Shown: positions 15,930 to 24,317 of the stretch, piece after piece
Layout: each line of letters begins with the position of its first letter
How positions within the stretch are numbered: the stretch's first letter is position 1
Assembly: GCF_024699925.1 (NCBI RefSeq)
Contig: NZ_JAJOMX010000001.1
Span: forward strand, 3,882,001-3,946,000
DNA from: Mesorhizobium sp. J428
Lineage (GTDB): Bacteria; Pseudomonadota; Alphaproteobacteria; Rhizobiales; Rhizobiaceae
Direction of reading: 5' to 3'
Length of the DNA stretch: 64,000 bases
Translations under genes and position numbers: made by a program
The notes under the pieces: generated by a model
Told to the model about the DNA's origin: nothing
The model's database searches: none
The model's input: the letters and a program-made list of their open reading frames with translations, nothing else

Positions 15930-17357
15930 TCAGCCCACAAGGAAAAGTGTCAGACCAAACATTAAGACGAACAGGACGTAGAGCCCTTGAATTGCCACCA
16001 AAGCCTTGCTCCCGCTTTCATTCATCCCGCGCTCTCTTGTGGCAATCTTGAGCAGGAAAGCACCTGAGACAGCCATGAGTGGGCCAAAAAGCGGCCAGTA
16101 ACGAGAATGACCCGGATGAACAAAAGGCTGAACAAACAAGCAGAGGGTGAACATCTTAAGGCACAAGCTCTCAAGCTGCTCTCGCCGGCTATTCAGGATA
16201 ATGGTTCCATTCGCGAGGGCAAGTGCAAGTAGAAATGGAAAATACAGAACTCCAGTCCAGAGCTCAATAAATCGGCCGACCCAGTCGACTGTCTGTTTGC
16301 TCAATCTCAGTTTGCTTCTTGGAAGAAACCTGTCCTGTGCAAAACCGGCGGGCCGAAGCAGGAAGCGCTGAAAGTTAGCACGAACCTGTTTCAAATATCG
16401 AGCAATAGTCAATCCGTGCGTGGCATTTGAAGTCATCGTCTTCTGAGCTTGAATCTCGCTGACTCCATGTTCTGCTGCATAGGCTCGAGAGAAATTCACA
16501 GTATCAAGCCAGATATTGCCGGTTACCACTGGGCAAGGTTGGAAACATAGACGCTCTCTGTCTCCGAAAGTGATTCCAAACGAAAGGGCCGGTGTGGATG
16601 TCGAAATAATTGTATCACCAAGTTGGCGGCTCGCCGTAATGCTCCACGGTGCTAAGCCGACAATGCACAGGAGCGCTCCAGTCGTCAGGGAGCCTGTTCG
16701 CTTGAGAAGTAAATTCCATTTCCCACTGAGGACGAATACAGAGAAAAGAAAAATATGAACGGCAACTATGATGAGAATACTGTTTCCACGCAGATAAAAA
16801 GCGAAACACAAAAGTGTCTCTATAATAAATATTTCCCAAAATCCGGCCTTGTCTTCTTCAAATGCCAGATTGGATAATTTCCAAATCCGACTGAGGATGA
16901 TTATTAAAATTAATCCCATCGGCAGGTCACTCCAAATGCCGGGGGTGAAGAAATGCCAAGTAATATCGAGTGATGGAAAGATAAAGAGAACCATCGCATA
17001 TCGATGACCGAAGGTGCTATATATCTCCCTAAGAGCCCAAACCCATAATAGAAATGTCAGTATGTTTGCATAGAGACGCAAGATCACATAGTTTGGTGTC
17101 GGGTCTATTGCATAGATAGGTGCGAGGATGAGAGGAATGCCAGGGGTAAACCATCCATTTCCGACAACTGCCGTTCGCGCCTCCAGGAATGTCAGATTTC
17201 CAGCAAGGAATTGTCCGGCGGCTGCCCCAGCAGAGGTGTAGAAAACCTCATCATCGAAGATTGGGACGCTTGCAACGTAAGCCCAGGATAGAATCCAGAA
17301 AAGAGCGCCGAGCGAAGTGGCCATCTTCAAAAACCGACGTCTTTGAATGTTTTCCAT
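15930..17357 (-). CDS. Multi-pass membrane protein, glycosyltransferase-39-like
   Basis: 475-residue protein with about eleven hydrophobic segments. The large first loop after helix 1 contains DDEVFYTSAGAAAG, resembling the catalytic Asp region of GT-C enzymes such as PMT/ArnT (GT39), and FTPGIPLILAPIYA. It probably transfers a lipid-linked sugar on the periplasmic face, but the exact reaction is unknown. Base composition is far lower in GC than the flanks (22 of 60 bases G/C at 16801-16860, 23 of 60 at 17041-17100, against 43 of 60 at 14881-14940), and codon use differs accordingly, which suggests acquisition by transfer. Confidence 0.7.
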   Translation of the reverse strand: MENIQRRRFLKMATSLGALFWILSWAYVASVPIFDDEVFYTSAGAAAGQFLAGNLTFLEARTAVVGNGWFTPGIPLILAPIYAIDPTPNYVILRLYANILTFLLWVWALREIYSTFGHRYAMVLFIFPSLDITWHFFTPGIWSDLPMGLILIIILSRIWKLSNLAFEEDKAGFWEIFIIETLLCFAFYLRGNSILIIVAVHIFLFSVFVLSGKWNLLLKRTGSLTTGALLCIVGLAPWSITASRQLGDTIISTSTPALSFGITFGDRERLCFQPCPVVTGNIWLDTVNFSRAYAAEHGVSEIQAQKTMTSNATHGLTIARYLKQVRANFQRFLLRPAGFAQDRFLPRSKLRLSKQTVDWVGRFIELWTGVLYFPFLLALALANGTIILNSRREQLESLCLKMFTLCLFVQPFVHPGHSRYWPLFGPLMAVSGAFLLKIATRERGMNESGSKALVAIQGLYVLFVLMFGLTLFLVG

Positions 17358-17405
17358 CGCTCAACTTCTGAAATTGAGGTCGGCAATAATAAGGGGCGAA
17401 TTCAG

Positions 17406-18128
17406 CTATTCGGATGCCTCAATAACGTTATTATCCCCCAGCTCAATTTCTGATTTGTCCGCGATCTTCCGGGCGCCCAGCAAGTCGATTGCGTCTTGAT
17501 AAAGCAGCTGATCAAATACATTGAATTCCCGAACAATCTTCAAGGTTTCTTGAGGAATTTCCCTCTCATATGCACCTTTGTTGACGGAGCCAATATCTGC
17601 TGGCAGGTTGGGGACAATATTACGGAGTCTATCCAACGAAGACGTCATGTCCTCAAAAATTCCGATATATTCAAAGTATTTGTAAAGATTTTCTCTGGCA
17701 GCAGAATAAACATTGCGGCCAGCTTCCCCGTACCTTGCCTTGTTAGCGACCCCAGAAATAACGCGGCAAAGAAAGTTGTCAAACTCCCAGTGCTTAGCGG
17801 TATTTAGGTATTCTTCTATTCTTTCGAATTCCCGGGTCTTGTCGCCGATCGCGCTTCGATCATTGTTTCTGAGATGATGGAAGTGTGAAATTGTGCGTGC
17901 AATCGGTTCGCGCAGAAAACATGCGTATCTCGGCTCGACATTTACTGCTTTATGTGCGCCGAAGACATAGTGGCCGAATAGTATTTTGGGCTTTCTCTCA
18001 TATGCGAGATTCATATTGAATCCCTGCTCTCCAGGGTAGTGAAAGATGATATCCTCACCAGATCGCCTCAATGCATCTTTCAAAGAGCCACCGGCGGTCT
18101 TGGTGATATGCATAAATAAAAGCGTCAA
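17406..18128 (-). CDS. PAPS-dependent sulfotransferase family protein
   Basis: 240-residue cytosolic protein of the sulfotransferase fold. The 5'-phosphosulfate loop is FMHITKTAGGSLKDAL (residues 5-20) and the 3'-phosphate motif is FLREPIARTISHFHHLR (about 71-87), both matching bacterial and chondroitin/heparan-type sulfotransferases. It likely transfers sulfate from PAPS to a sugar. The start is a TTG at 18128 with GGAG eight bases upstream; a later ATG would delete the first beta strand. It shares the low GC of the membrane protein 48 bases downstream. PAPS supply (cysD-cysNC) and PAP removal (cysQ) are encoded 8-11 kb to the right. Confidence 0.82.
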   Translation of the reverse strand: MTLLFMHITKTAGGSLKDALRRSGEDIIFHYPGEQGFNMNLAYERKPKILFGHYVFGAHKAVNVEPRYACFLREPIARTISHFHHLRNNDRSAIGDKTREFERIEEYLNTAKHWEFDNFLCRVISGVANKARYGEAGRNVYSAARENLYKYFEYIGIFEDMTSSLDRLRNIVPNLPADIGSVNKGAYEREIPQETLKIVREFNVFDQLLYQDAIDLLGARKIADKSEIELGDNNVIEASE

Positions 18129-18258
18129 CTTACACTCCGTAGATATTGAGAGTCGCGCACTGCTTAACCGAGCAGGAATTAAGACGACATGGCAAGGGCT
18201 ATACCGTCCGTCTCACGTTAGATGAACATCATTCATGGCCATTAAGGTGTCCTAGTGA

Positions 18259-19494
18259 CTATGATTTTTCTATCGACGAAGCCATCGCGGCTAAATACTT
18301 CGCCACCTTGTCGGCTTCTCTATCCCAAGTTGCTGCGCTGGCCCGCTTCATAGCGGCCTTAGAGAACGAAGCACGCAGCTCATCATCGTCTAAAAACCTA
18401 TTGATGGCATCCGCTATTCCGTCGACCGTCATCTCGCAATAGAGCGCTTCGTCGCGGGTCAGCAGCCAGTTGGCATTCGGCGTGTCGTTGACGACCATCG
18501 GGCAACCGCACGCCGCAACCTCGAGCGGCAGCAGCGAGAGGTTCGTGGCGGACAGAATCAGCGCCACGTCGCATTGCGAATAGAGGTCTGGCAACTGCTC
18601 GATGGGCACGGTGCCAGCGTTCAGATGCGGAAAGGGGATGGCGTAGCCGCTGACATCCCAGCCAGCGAAGATGACCGCCGCATCGGGCCGCTCCCTGCAT
18701 ACCCGGTCGAGCGCCAGAAGTCCCAGCTCGAAGCAGCGGCGCGGCGTTACAGGTCTCGCGTAGAACAGGATGTGCTTGGTCGGGTTTTCGCGTCGTCCAA
18801 GAGGTCGGTATAGATCGGTGTCGCAGCCGAATGAAAAGGCGAAGGTCTTCATCCCGTAATCGGCGGCGAGCTTTTCCGCCAGCCAGGTACCCGCTGTGAT
18901 GCCTGTAAGACCCAGTCTGTACGTATCCTCGGCGAACGCGTACTCGCTTCCCTGAGCATAGAAGGACGGCTCGAAGTCCTGTACGAAATAGAGCCGCTCC
19001 AATGTGTCCTGGTATTTCGCTACCCAGTAGGCCGTCTGCCAGCCGGTTGCCACGAGGTAATGGCACGGTTCGATCGATCTCACGCCAAGCGAGACTGTTA
19101 TATCTCGATCGCCGAATGCCTCAGCGAAGGCCTGCTGTGCCTCGGCTGGGTTGCTCCAGCGATGCGGCTCCATGATCACGACGTGCTGATAGGGAAAGCC
19201 GCGCTGGCGCAGCAGACTCATCATGCGCACGATGTTGATGTGCCCCCCCGAGGAGGCCTGGAAGTCCGGAATGAGCCATGTCATCGACCGCTCCGGCACA
19301 TTCTCAGGTGTGATCTTCAGCCCGTAGCCCTGCTCCTCGCCCAGAATGAAGCCGTAGAAACCGATGACGTCGCGCTTGCCCTGGACGGCGGTCTGCGTCT
19401 TTCGCGCCCCGTAGCTGAGCGCCTTGGCGATCGCAACGCGCAGTCCGTCGCGCTGCGCTACACGTCGGAAACGGGCTATATTTTCTCTCAGCAT
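18259..19494 (-). CDS. GT4 family glycosyltransferase (WsaF-like)
   Basis: 411-residue GT-B glycosyltransferase. The N-domain begins around MTWLIPDFQASSGGHINIVRMM (about 75-96), the pattern of WsaF-like rhamnan-synthesis transferases. The C-domain has HILFYARPVTPRRCFELGL (acceptor/donor-binding), PDAAVIFAGWDVSG and the EX7E-like region LSLLPLEVAACGCPMVVND near residue 335, which binds the nucleotide sugar. It probably adds rhamnose or another sugar to the repeat unit. The ATG at 19494 is the first Met that gives the family N-terminus. It is followed by the sulfotransferase gene and shares its direction. Confidence 0.83.
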   Translation of the reverse strand: MLRENIARFRRVAQRDGLRVAIAKALSYGARKTQTAVQGKRDVIGFYGFILGEEQGYGLKITPENVPERSMTWLIPDFQASSGGHINIVRMMSLLRQRGFPYQHVVIMEPHRWSNPAEAQQAFAEAFGDRDITVSLGVRSIEPCHYLVATGWQTAYWVAKYQDTLERLYFVQDFEPSFYAQGSEYAFAEDTYRLGLTGITAGTWLAEKLAADYGMKTFAFSFGCDTDLYRPLGRRENPTKHILFYARPVTPRRCFELGLLALDRVCRERPDAAVIFAGWDVSGYAIPFPHLNAGTVPIEQLPDLYSQCDVALILSATNLSLLPLEVAACGCPMVVNDTPNANWLLTRDEALYCEMTVDGIADAINRFLDDDELRASFSKAAMKRASAATWDREADKVAKYLAAMASSIEKS

Positions 19495-19511
19495 CGAAGA
19501 ACCCCTCGATT

Positions 19512-20480
19512 CTATTGCGCGTGAAGCTGCCGGTCGCGCGACAATGCGCGTTCGTGCCGCTCCGTGAATCGAGGTCGCTTGGTGCCCAGATAGTAGCCGA
19601 TCTGTCTGGCGAGATTGTCGGCCGGCCGCATCAAACTGGCGAAAGGCGCGCGCCAGAGCCAGCCGTTGCGCCATGCAAGCATGACGTCGCGGCCGCTGGT
19701 GCGCCATGCCTGACGAAACGCATTGCCCTTGGTCGCGCAGAGCTGGTAGCCGAACAGTTCGTTGAGGGCCCGTGCCTCGTCATAGCTACGCTGCAGCCTC
19801 TCCCACGGCGAGTAGTCGTGAGAGTGATAGACGACCGAATCATAGGCGAAGGCCTTCGTGTACCCGGCCTCGACGGCCTTCTTGGCCCAGAGCTGGTCCT
19901 CGGCGAAGTCGACGTCAGGATAAGGCAGCTCGCGCCAGACCGACTTTCGCATGCAGGAGGAGTTGTCCGAATAGAAGTGATAGACCTGCCGCAGGCCTTG
20001 ATTACGGACATACTCGCGTGCATCCGTGATTTTCACCTTTGGCCAGTTCTTCAAACCTTCGAAATGCGTCTCGAGTTCCCAACGCGTGAAGGGGGTGGCG
20101 TTCTCGTAGGCGATGTGACGGCCGAACACGCCGGCAACGGTCTCGTCCTCGCGCAGAGGCCGGACAAGCTCCCGCAGCCAATGTTCGTCTGCCGGCACCG
20201 CATCATGGGTCAGGAAGGCGCAATATTCGCCGCGCGACAGCTCCACGCCCAGATTGCGTGTCTTGCCGTGGCCAAAGGAAGAAGCAGGAATCTCGACGAT
20301 TCGGAAGCGGGGATCATCGCCTGGAACAGCCTCCTTCGATCCGTCGCTCGATCCCGAATCGATGACGATGACCTCGAACGGCGCGTCCAGCTTCTGCTTC
20401 TTGAGCATGTCCAGGACGCGACGAAAGTGGGGCAACCCGTTTTTTACGGGTATGATGACCGAAACCAGAGGCTGTTCCAC
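19512..20480 (-). CDS. GT2 family glycosyltransferase
   Basis: 322-residue GT-A glycosyltransferase. VSVIIPVKNGLPHF opens the nucleotide-binding fold (about residues 6-19), then VIDSGSSDGS, and the DxD-equivalent region LTHDAVPADEHW; RSYDEARALNELFG lies in the C-terminal part. It resembles rhamnosyltransferases of the RfbF/RgpB kind, but the sugar cannot be fixed. The only start giving a complete first strand is a GTG at 20480; its ribosome site is weak. A longer open frame extends upstream to 21263, but overlaps the sugar transferase on the other strand and has no conserved content. It is 17 bases before the GT4 gene. Confidence 0.83.
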   Translation of the reverse strand: MEQPLVSVIIPVKNGLPHFRRVLDMLKKQKLDAPFEVIVIDSGSSDGSKEAVPGDDPRFRIVEIPASSFGHGKTRNLGVELSRGEYCAFLTHDAVPADEHWLRELVRPLREDETVAGVFGRHIAYENATPFTRWELETHFEGLKNWPKVKITDAREYVRNQGLRQVYHFYSDNSSCMRKSVWRELPYPDVDFAEDQLWAKKAVEAGYTKAFAYDSVVYHSHDYSPWERLQRSYDEARALNELFGYQLCATKGNAFRQAWRTSGRDVMLAWRNGWLWRAPFASLMRPADNLARQIGYYLGTKRPRFTERHERALSRDRQLHAQ

Positions 20481-20687
20481 GCCTGTGTAAATCCCGAACT
20501 CTTCCGCATGTGCGGTAAGATATGCTGCACTGCCCCTAAAAGAATGGGTTAAAGCCTCTGCTCGCCTCTGACAAGGCGCTATTCGTTCTTGACACCTCCG
20601 AGGAGTATGCCTTCTGGCGTTGAATTGATCCGCGATCCGTTGCATCACCGGCGCGCGGCCGGCGCCCTCACCTGAAAGGCCATCAAT

Positions 20688-21233
20688 GTGCTCTTGCGGC
20701 TGACGGAAGCGTCGATTGCCCTGATCGGACTGGTCGTCACGTCGCCGCTGGTGCTGGCAGCGGCGCTCGCGGTGCGGGGCACGTCGCCGGGACCGGCCGT
20801 GCTGGTCCAGCAGCGCGTCGGCCGACATGAGACGCCATTCCGTTGCCTCAAGCTGAGGACGATGTGGAAGGACACCCGCGCCGTGCCGACGCACGAAGCG
20901 GCGGTGAGCGCGGTGACGCCCGTCGGGCGCTTCCTGCGGCGCACCAAGCTGGATGAGCTGCCGCAGCTCTGGAACGTGCTGCGGGGCGAGATGAGTTTCG
21001 TCGGGCCGCGGCCCTGCCTGCCGACGCAGGAGACGCTGATTGCCGCACGGCGCGCACGCGGCGTCTATGCGCTCCGGCCGGGGATCACCGGCCTTGCCCA
21101 GGTGCGCGGCGTCGACATGTCGGACCCGGAGGCGCTGGCCGTCATCGATGCCGAATATCTCGCCAAGCGATCGGTCGCCCTCGACCTGCGCATCCTGCTC
21201 GCGACGCTCATCCCCGGTGTTCCTGCGCCCTGA
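20688..21233 (+). CDS. Initiating sugar-phosphate transferase (ExoY/WbaP type)
   Basis: Monotopic phosphoglycosyltransferase of 181 residues that loads the first sugar-phosphate on undecaprenyl phosphate. It consists of the catalytic domain only: a membrane-embedded helix (about 5-28), then VQQRVGRHETPFRCLKLRTMW, the catalytic TKLDELPQLWNVLRGEMSFVGPRP (about 86-109) and RPGITGLAQV. The start is a GTG at 20688; an ATG two bases earlier is in another frame. Its last 26 bases overlap the convergent epimerase gene. It would begin synthesis of the locus polysaccharide. Confidence 0.9.
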   Translation: MLLRLTEASIALIGLVVTSPLVLAAALAVRGTSPGPAVLVQQRVGRHETPFRCLKLRTMWKDTRAVPTHEAAVSAVTPVGRFLRRTKLDELPQLWNVLRGEMSFVGPRPCLPTQETLIAARRARGVYALRPGITGLAQVRGVDMSDPEALAVIDAEYLAKRSVALDLRILLATLIPGVPAP

Positions 21234-22161
21234 GCGCCGCGGCGAGCCTTTCCAGGCTGGCAAGGCTGTCCGGATCGGGCGTCCAGCCCTCCGCCACCAG
21301 AGAAGCCGGATTGCAGGTCTGCGAGGCGGTCAGCGCCGCCCAGTCGGCGCCGCGCCCAGCAAGGGAGGCGGAGGTGGCGAGCAAGGCCTCCGGCACGGCG
21401 AAGAGGCGAGGGGGCGTGCCGAGCCCGCGCCGGAAGGCCGCCAGGATCTCGGGGATCGAGACCGGGGCGGCGTCGGTTGCGAGATAGGTCGAGCGCGCGG
21501 GCATCGCGGCGGTTAGCAAGGTCTCGACTGCGCGGGCGGCGGCATTGGACGAGATTAGGGAGCGGCGTCCGCGCAAACCGGCCAGCGGCAGCGGCGCGGG
21601 CGTGCGCGCGAGGCGCATCAGAAGGCCCAGATTGCCGCGCATGCCGGTGCCGTAGACCGGCGGCAGGCGCAGGACGAGCGGCGTCAAGCCGGGCGCGGCC
21701 GCAGCGAGTGCCGCAAGCTCGCCATCGCGCTTGGATCGTCCGTAGGGCTGGGATGGAGCAGGCACGGTCTCGTCATCAATCGCGATGTCGATGCCGGGAT
21801 CCGCGACGGCGCGGATCGAGGAAACGTAGACGAAACGTGCCGCGCCTTCGCGCGCGGCGGCTTCGGCGAGGCTCCCGGTCAGTTCGACATTGCTCGCCAC
21901 CAGCGCCTGCGCGTCGGCGGGCCGGTCGTTGTTGAGCGCGGCGCAATGGACGATCGCGTCCAGCCCGCGCACGGCGGTGCGGAAATCGGCCTCCGGGGCA
22001 GCGGGCGGCGGAAGCAGGCGCGCATCGGTGGCCCGCGCAGGGTTCCGCGACAGGGGACGGACCGCAAAGCCGACGTTCGACAGGTGGCGGGCGACGTGGC
22101 CACCCAGGAAGCCGCTCGCGCCGGTAATGCCGACATGGACGGCGTCGCGCCGCTTGTCCAC
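21208..22161 (-). CDS. NAD-dependent epimerase/dehydratase family protein
   Basis: Extended SDR of 317 residues. The cofactor motif is GITGASGFLGGHVARHL (residues 11-27), the active site has YVSSIRAV near 111-118 and Tyr-Gly-Arg-Ser-Lys (PYGRSK) as the YxxxK catalytic pair, and LRLPPVYGTGMRGN follows. It resembles sugar 4-reductase/epimerase enzymes found beside initiating transferases in rhizobial clusters (WbpV/FnlB-like). The start is GTG at 22161, 17 bases after the stop of the CapD-type gene. It overlaps the sugar transferase tail-to-tail by 26 bases. Confidence 0.85.
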   Translation of the reverse strand: MDKRRDAVHVGITGASGFLGGHVARHLSNVGFAVRPLSRNPARATDARLLPPPAAPEADFRTAVRGLDAIVHCAALNNDRPADAQALVASNVELTGSLAEAAAREGAARFVYVSSIRAVADPGIDIAIDDETVPAPSQPYGRSKRDGELAALAAAAPGLTPLVLRLPPVYGTGMRGNLGLLMRLARTPAPLPLAGLRGRRSLISSNAAARAVETLLTAAMPARSTYLATDAAPVSIPEILAAFRRGLGTPPRLFAVPEALLATSASLAGRGADWAALTASQTCNPASLVAEGWTPDPDSLASLERLAAALRAQEHRG

Positions 22162-22178
22162 CGGTTGTCCGGAGCCGC

Positions 22179-24158
22179 TCAGGTGGCGACCTTGAGCGGA
22201 ATCACCTCTTCGGCGACTGGGCCTGCGTCGTCGATCGTGCGGTAGAGCCGGCGCAGGCGGTCGACGGCAGCGTCCTTGTCGTCATCGTCGATACTGTCGC
22301 GCAGATCAGCGAGTGCTCGACGGACCTCCTGCCAGCCAAACAGGCCGGTCTTGAGGCCGAACAGGCTGTTCACGTCAAGCGAGACGAGCAGTTCGCCTTC
22401 CGCGCAGAGGGTTTCGTGCAGCTTCTCGCCCGGCCGAACGCCAGTGAACTTGATCTTGATGTCCTGATGCGGCTGCTTGCCGGCGAGGCGGATCATCGTC
22501 TCGGCGACTGTCAGGATCGACACCGGTTGGCCCATGTCGAGCATGTAGATGCCGAAATTGTCGATGTCTCGCCGTGTGGCGGATTCGGCCGCGGCCATGA
22601 TGACGAGATCCACGGCCTCGCCCATGGTCATGAAATAGCGGGTCATCTCGCGGTCGGTGATCGTGACCGGACCGCCCGCCATGATCTGCTTCTCGAAGAC
22701 GGTGGCGACGGAGCCGTCGCTGCCGAAGACGTTGCCGAAGCGGACGGAGATGTAGATCGGCTTCGGACCCTTGTCGCGCGTCCGGATGCGCTCGGAAAAG
22801 TGCAGCGAATTGACGATCTGCTCGGCGCCGCGCTTGGTCAGGCCAAGCATCGAGGTCGGGTCGGCCGCCTTGTCGCTGGAGATCAGCACGAAGTGCGGCA
22901 CCTTGCATTCGGCCGCGACCTCGGCGCAGACGAGCGTGCCGAATACGTTGGTCTTGACCGCGGAGACCCAGTTGTCTTCCAAAAGCGGCACATGCTTGAG
23001 CGCGGCGGCGTGGAAGATGATGTCGGGCTGGAACTCCGATACGACGCGCGTGAACTGGGCCTTGTCCGTCACGTCGACGATCCGGCAGGTCAGCCGCTCG
23101 CAATAGTCTTCTGACAGCGACTGTTCGAGCTTGAAGACGCCGAATTCGGACTGGTCCGCGACGAGCACGGCCTCGCAGCCGAGTTCCAGCGACCGCTTGA
23201 CCAGGTTGCGCCCGATCGACCCCGCTCCGCCCGTCACCAGCACGCGCTTGCCGTCGATGAAGGCGCGGATACGCTCAAGGTCGGTGGGCACAGCCGGCCG
23301 GCGCAGGATCGTCTCCATCTCGACGGTCTGCAGGACGAGCGCCGCACCGCCGCGCAGCTTCGAGAAGCCGGAGAACTGCAGCACCTCGATGCCGCCCTTG
23401 CGCGCCACGCGCACGAGCTCGGAGAACTTGCTGAGATCCGTCTGCCCGCCGCCGCCGAAGATCAGCAGGTCGACCCGCTTGGTGTCCTTCGCGTAGTCCT
23501 CGATGATGCCGGACACATCGGGCCAGACCGCGACGACACTCACGCCGCGGATCTTGTCGCGGGTGTTGACGTTGGGCTCGGTCGCGACGATGCCGATGAT
23601 CTGCGTCTTCTCCTTCTCGGTGTTGGTGAAGCGGATGATGTGGTCCGCGTCTTCGAGCTGGCCGACGAACAGGGCGCGGCGATGCCCCGGCCTGTCGTTG
23701 CGCTTGGCGCCGAGCTGCCAGCCGGTGCCCTCGCGCAGGTAGCGGTAGAGCAGGCGGGGAGCGGAGATCATCGTGAAGGTGACGAGGAAGAAGACGATGA
23801 ACTGGCGCTCGTTGAGGCCGGTCATCGGCGTGTAGAGACGCGCGGCCTGCGACGTCAGGTAGAGAGCGACGGTAAGGATGCCGCAATTGCTGATGATGTT
23901 GAAGAAGTCGGGCGTCGAGGCGAAGCGCCAGACCGTGCCGTAGAGGCCGCCGAGGCGGAACAGAACATGGCTGAAGACGCCCACGCCCGCCCACACGGCG
24001 AGGCCGCCCCAGGAGAACGGATCGAAGGACAGATTAGAGAGCGAGAGTGCGAGCGCCAGCGGGACCGAGATCAGCACCATCACGATATCCATCGTGATGA
24101 TGAGCGCGCGCCGGAGGCGCGGCTGCAATTGCAGGGCTGACGTTACCAGTTGGTTCAC
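22179..24158 (-). CDS. Membrane-bound nucleotide-sugar 4,6-dehydratase (FlaA1/CapD/WbpM type)
   Basis: 659-residue polysaccharide biosynthesis protein. The N-terminal part has four transmembrane helices (about 18-40, 50-72, 85-105, 115-135), followed by a CoA-binding-like Rossmann domain (about 155-270) and a C-terminal SDR domain with VTGGAGSIGRNLV near 311, SSDKAADPTSMLGLTKRGAEQ and SVRFGNVFGSDGSV. It is the typical WbpM architecture, converting UDP-GlcNAc to a 4-keto-6-deoxy sugar for deoxyaminosugar synthesis (QuiNAc/FucNAc-type). The following epimerase/reductase could complete that pathway. The start is a GTG at 24158. Confidence 0.93.
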   Translation of the reverse strand: MNQLVTSALQLQPRLRRALIITMDIVMVLISVPLALALSLSNLSFDPFSWGGLAVWAGVGVFSHVLFRLGGLYGTVWRFASTPDFFNIISNCGILTVALYLTSQAARLYTPMTGLNERQFIVFFLVTFTMISAPRLLYRYLREGTGWQLGAKRNDRPGHRRALFVGQLEDADHIIRFTNTEKEKTQIIGIVATEPNVNTRDKIRGVSVVAVWPDVSGIIEDYAKDTKRVDLLIFGGGGQTDLSKFSELVRVARKGGIEVLQFSGFSKLRGGAALVLQTVEMETILRRPAVPTDLERIRAFIDGKRVLVTGGAGSIGRNLVKRSLELGCEAVLVADQSEFGVFKLEQSLSEDYCERLTCRIVDVTDKAQFTRVVSEFQPDIIFHAAALKHVPLLEDNWVSAVKTNVFGTLVCAEVAAECKVPHFVLISSDKAADPTSMLGLTKRGAEQIVNSLHFSERIRTRDKGPKPIYISVRFGNVFGSDGSVATVFEKQIMAGGPVTITDREMTRYFMTMGEAVDLVIMAAAESATRRDIDNFGIYMLDMGQPVSILTVAETMIRLAGKQPHQDIKIKFTGVRPGEKLHETLCAEGELLVSLDVNSLFGLKTGLFGWQEVRRALADLRDSIDDDDKDAAVDRLRRLYRTIDDAGPVAEEVIPLKVAT

Positions 24159-24317
24159 GCGGGTTGTCCCTCACACGCCACCTCAAGGCAGCGTGATCGC
24201 ATTATCCATAAGCCCCTGACGGCTTTTGTGCAAAGTTTCACTAAAGAAATCCAGAGCTCCGAGAGTATTCCGTTCCCTTTTTGCAACACACGCTGTCCTA
24301 TTCTCATAGTCCAGGAA

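Noticed and set aside
15746..16051. 101-codon rightward frame at the edge of the AT-rich insert
   Set aside because: It overlaps the 3' end of the membrane protein gene, lacks a ribosome site and has no domain features.
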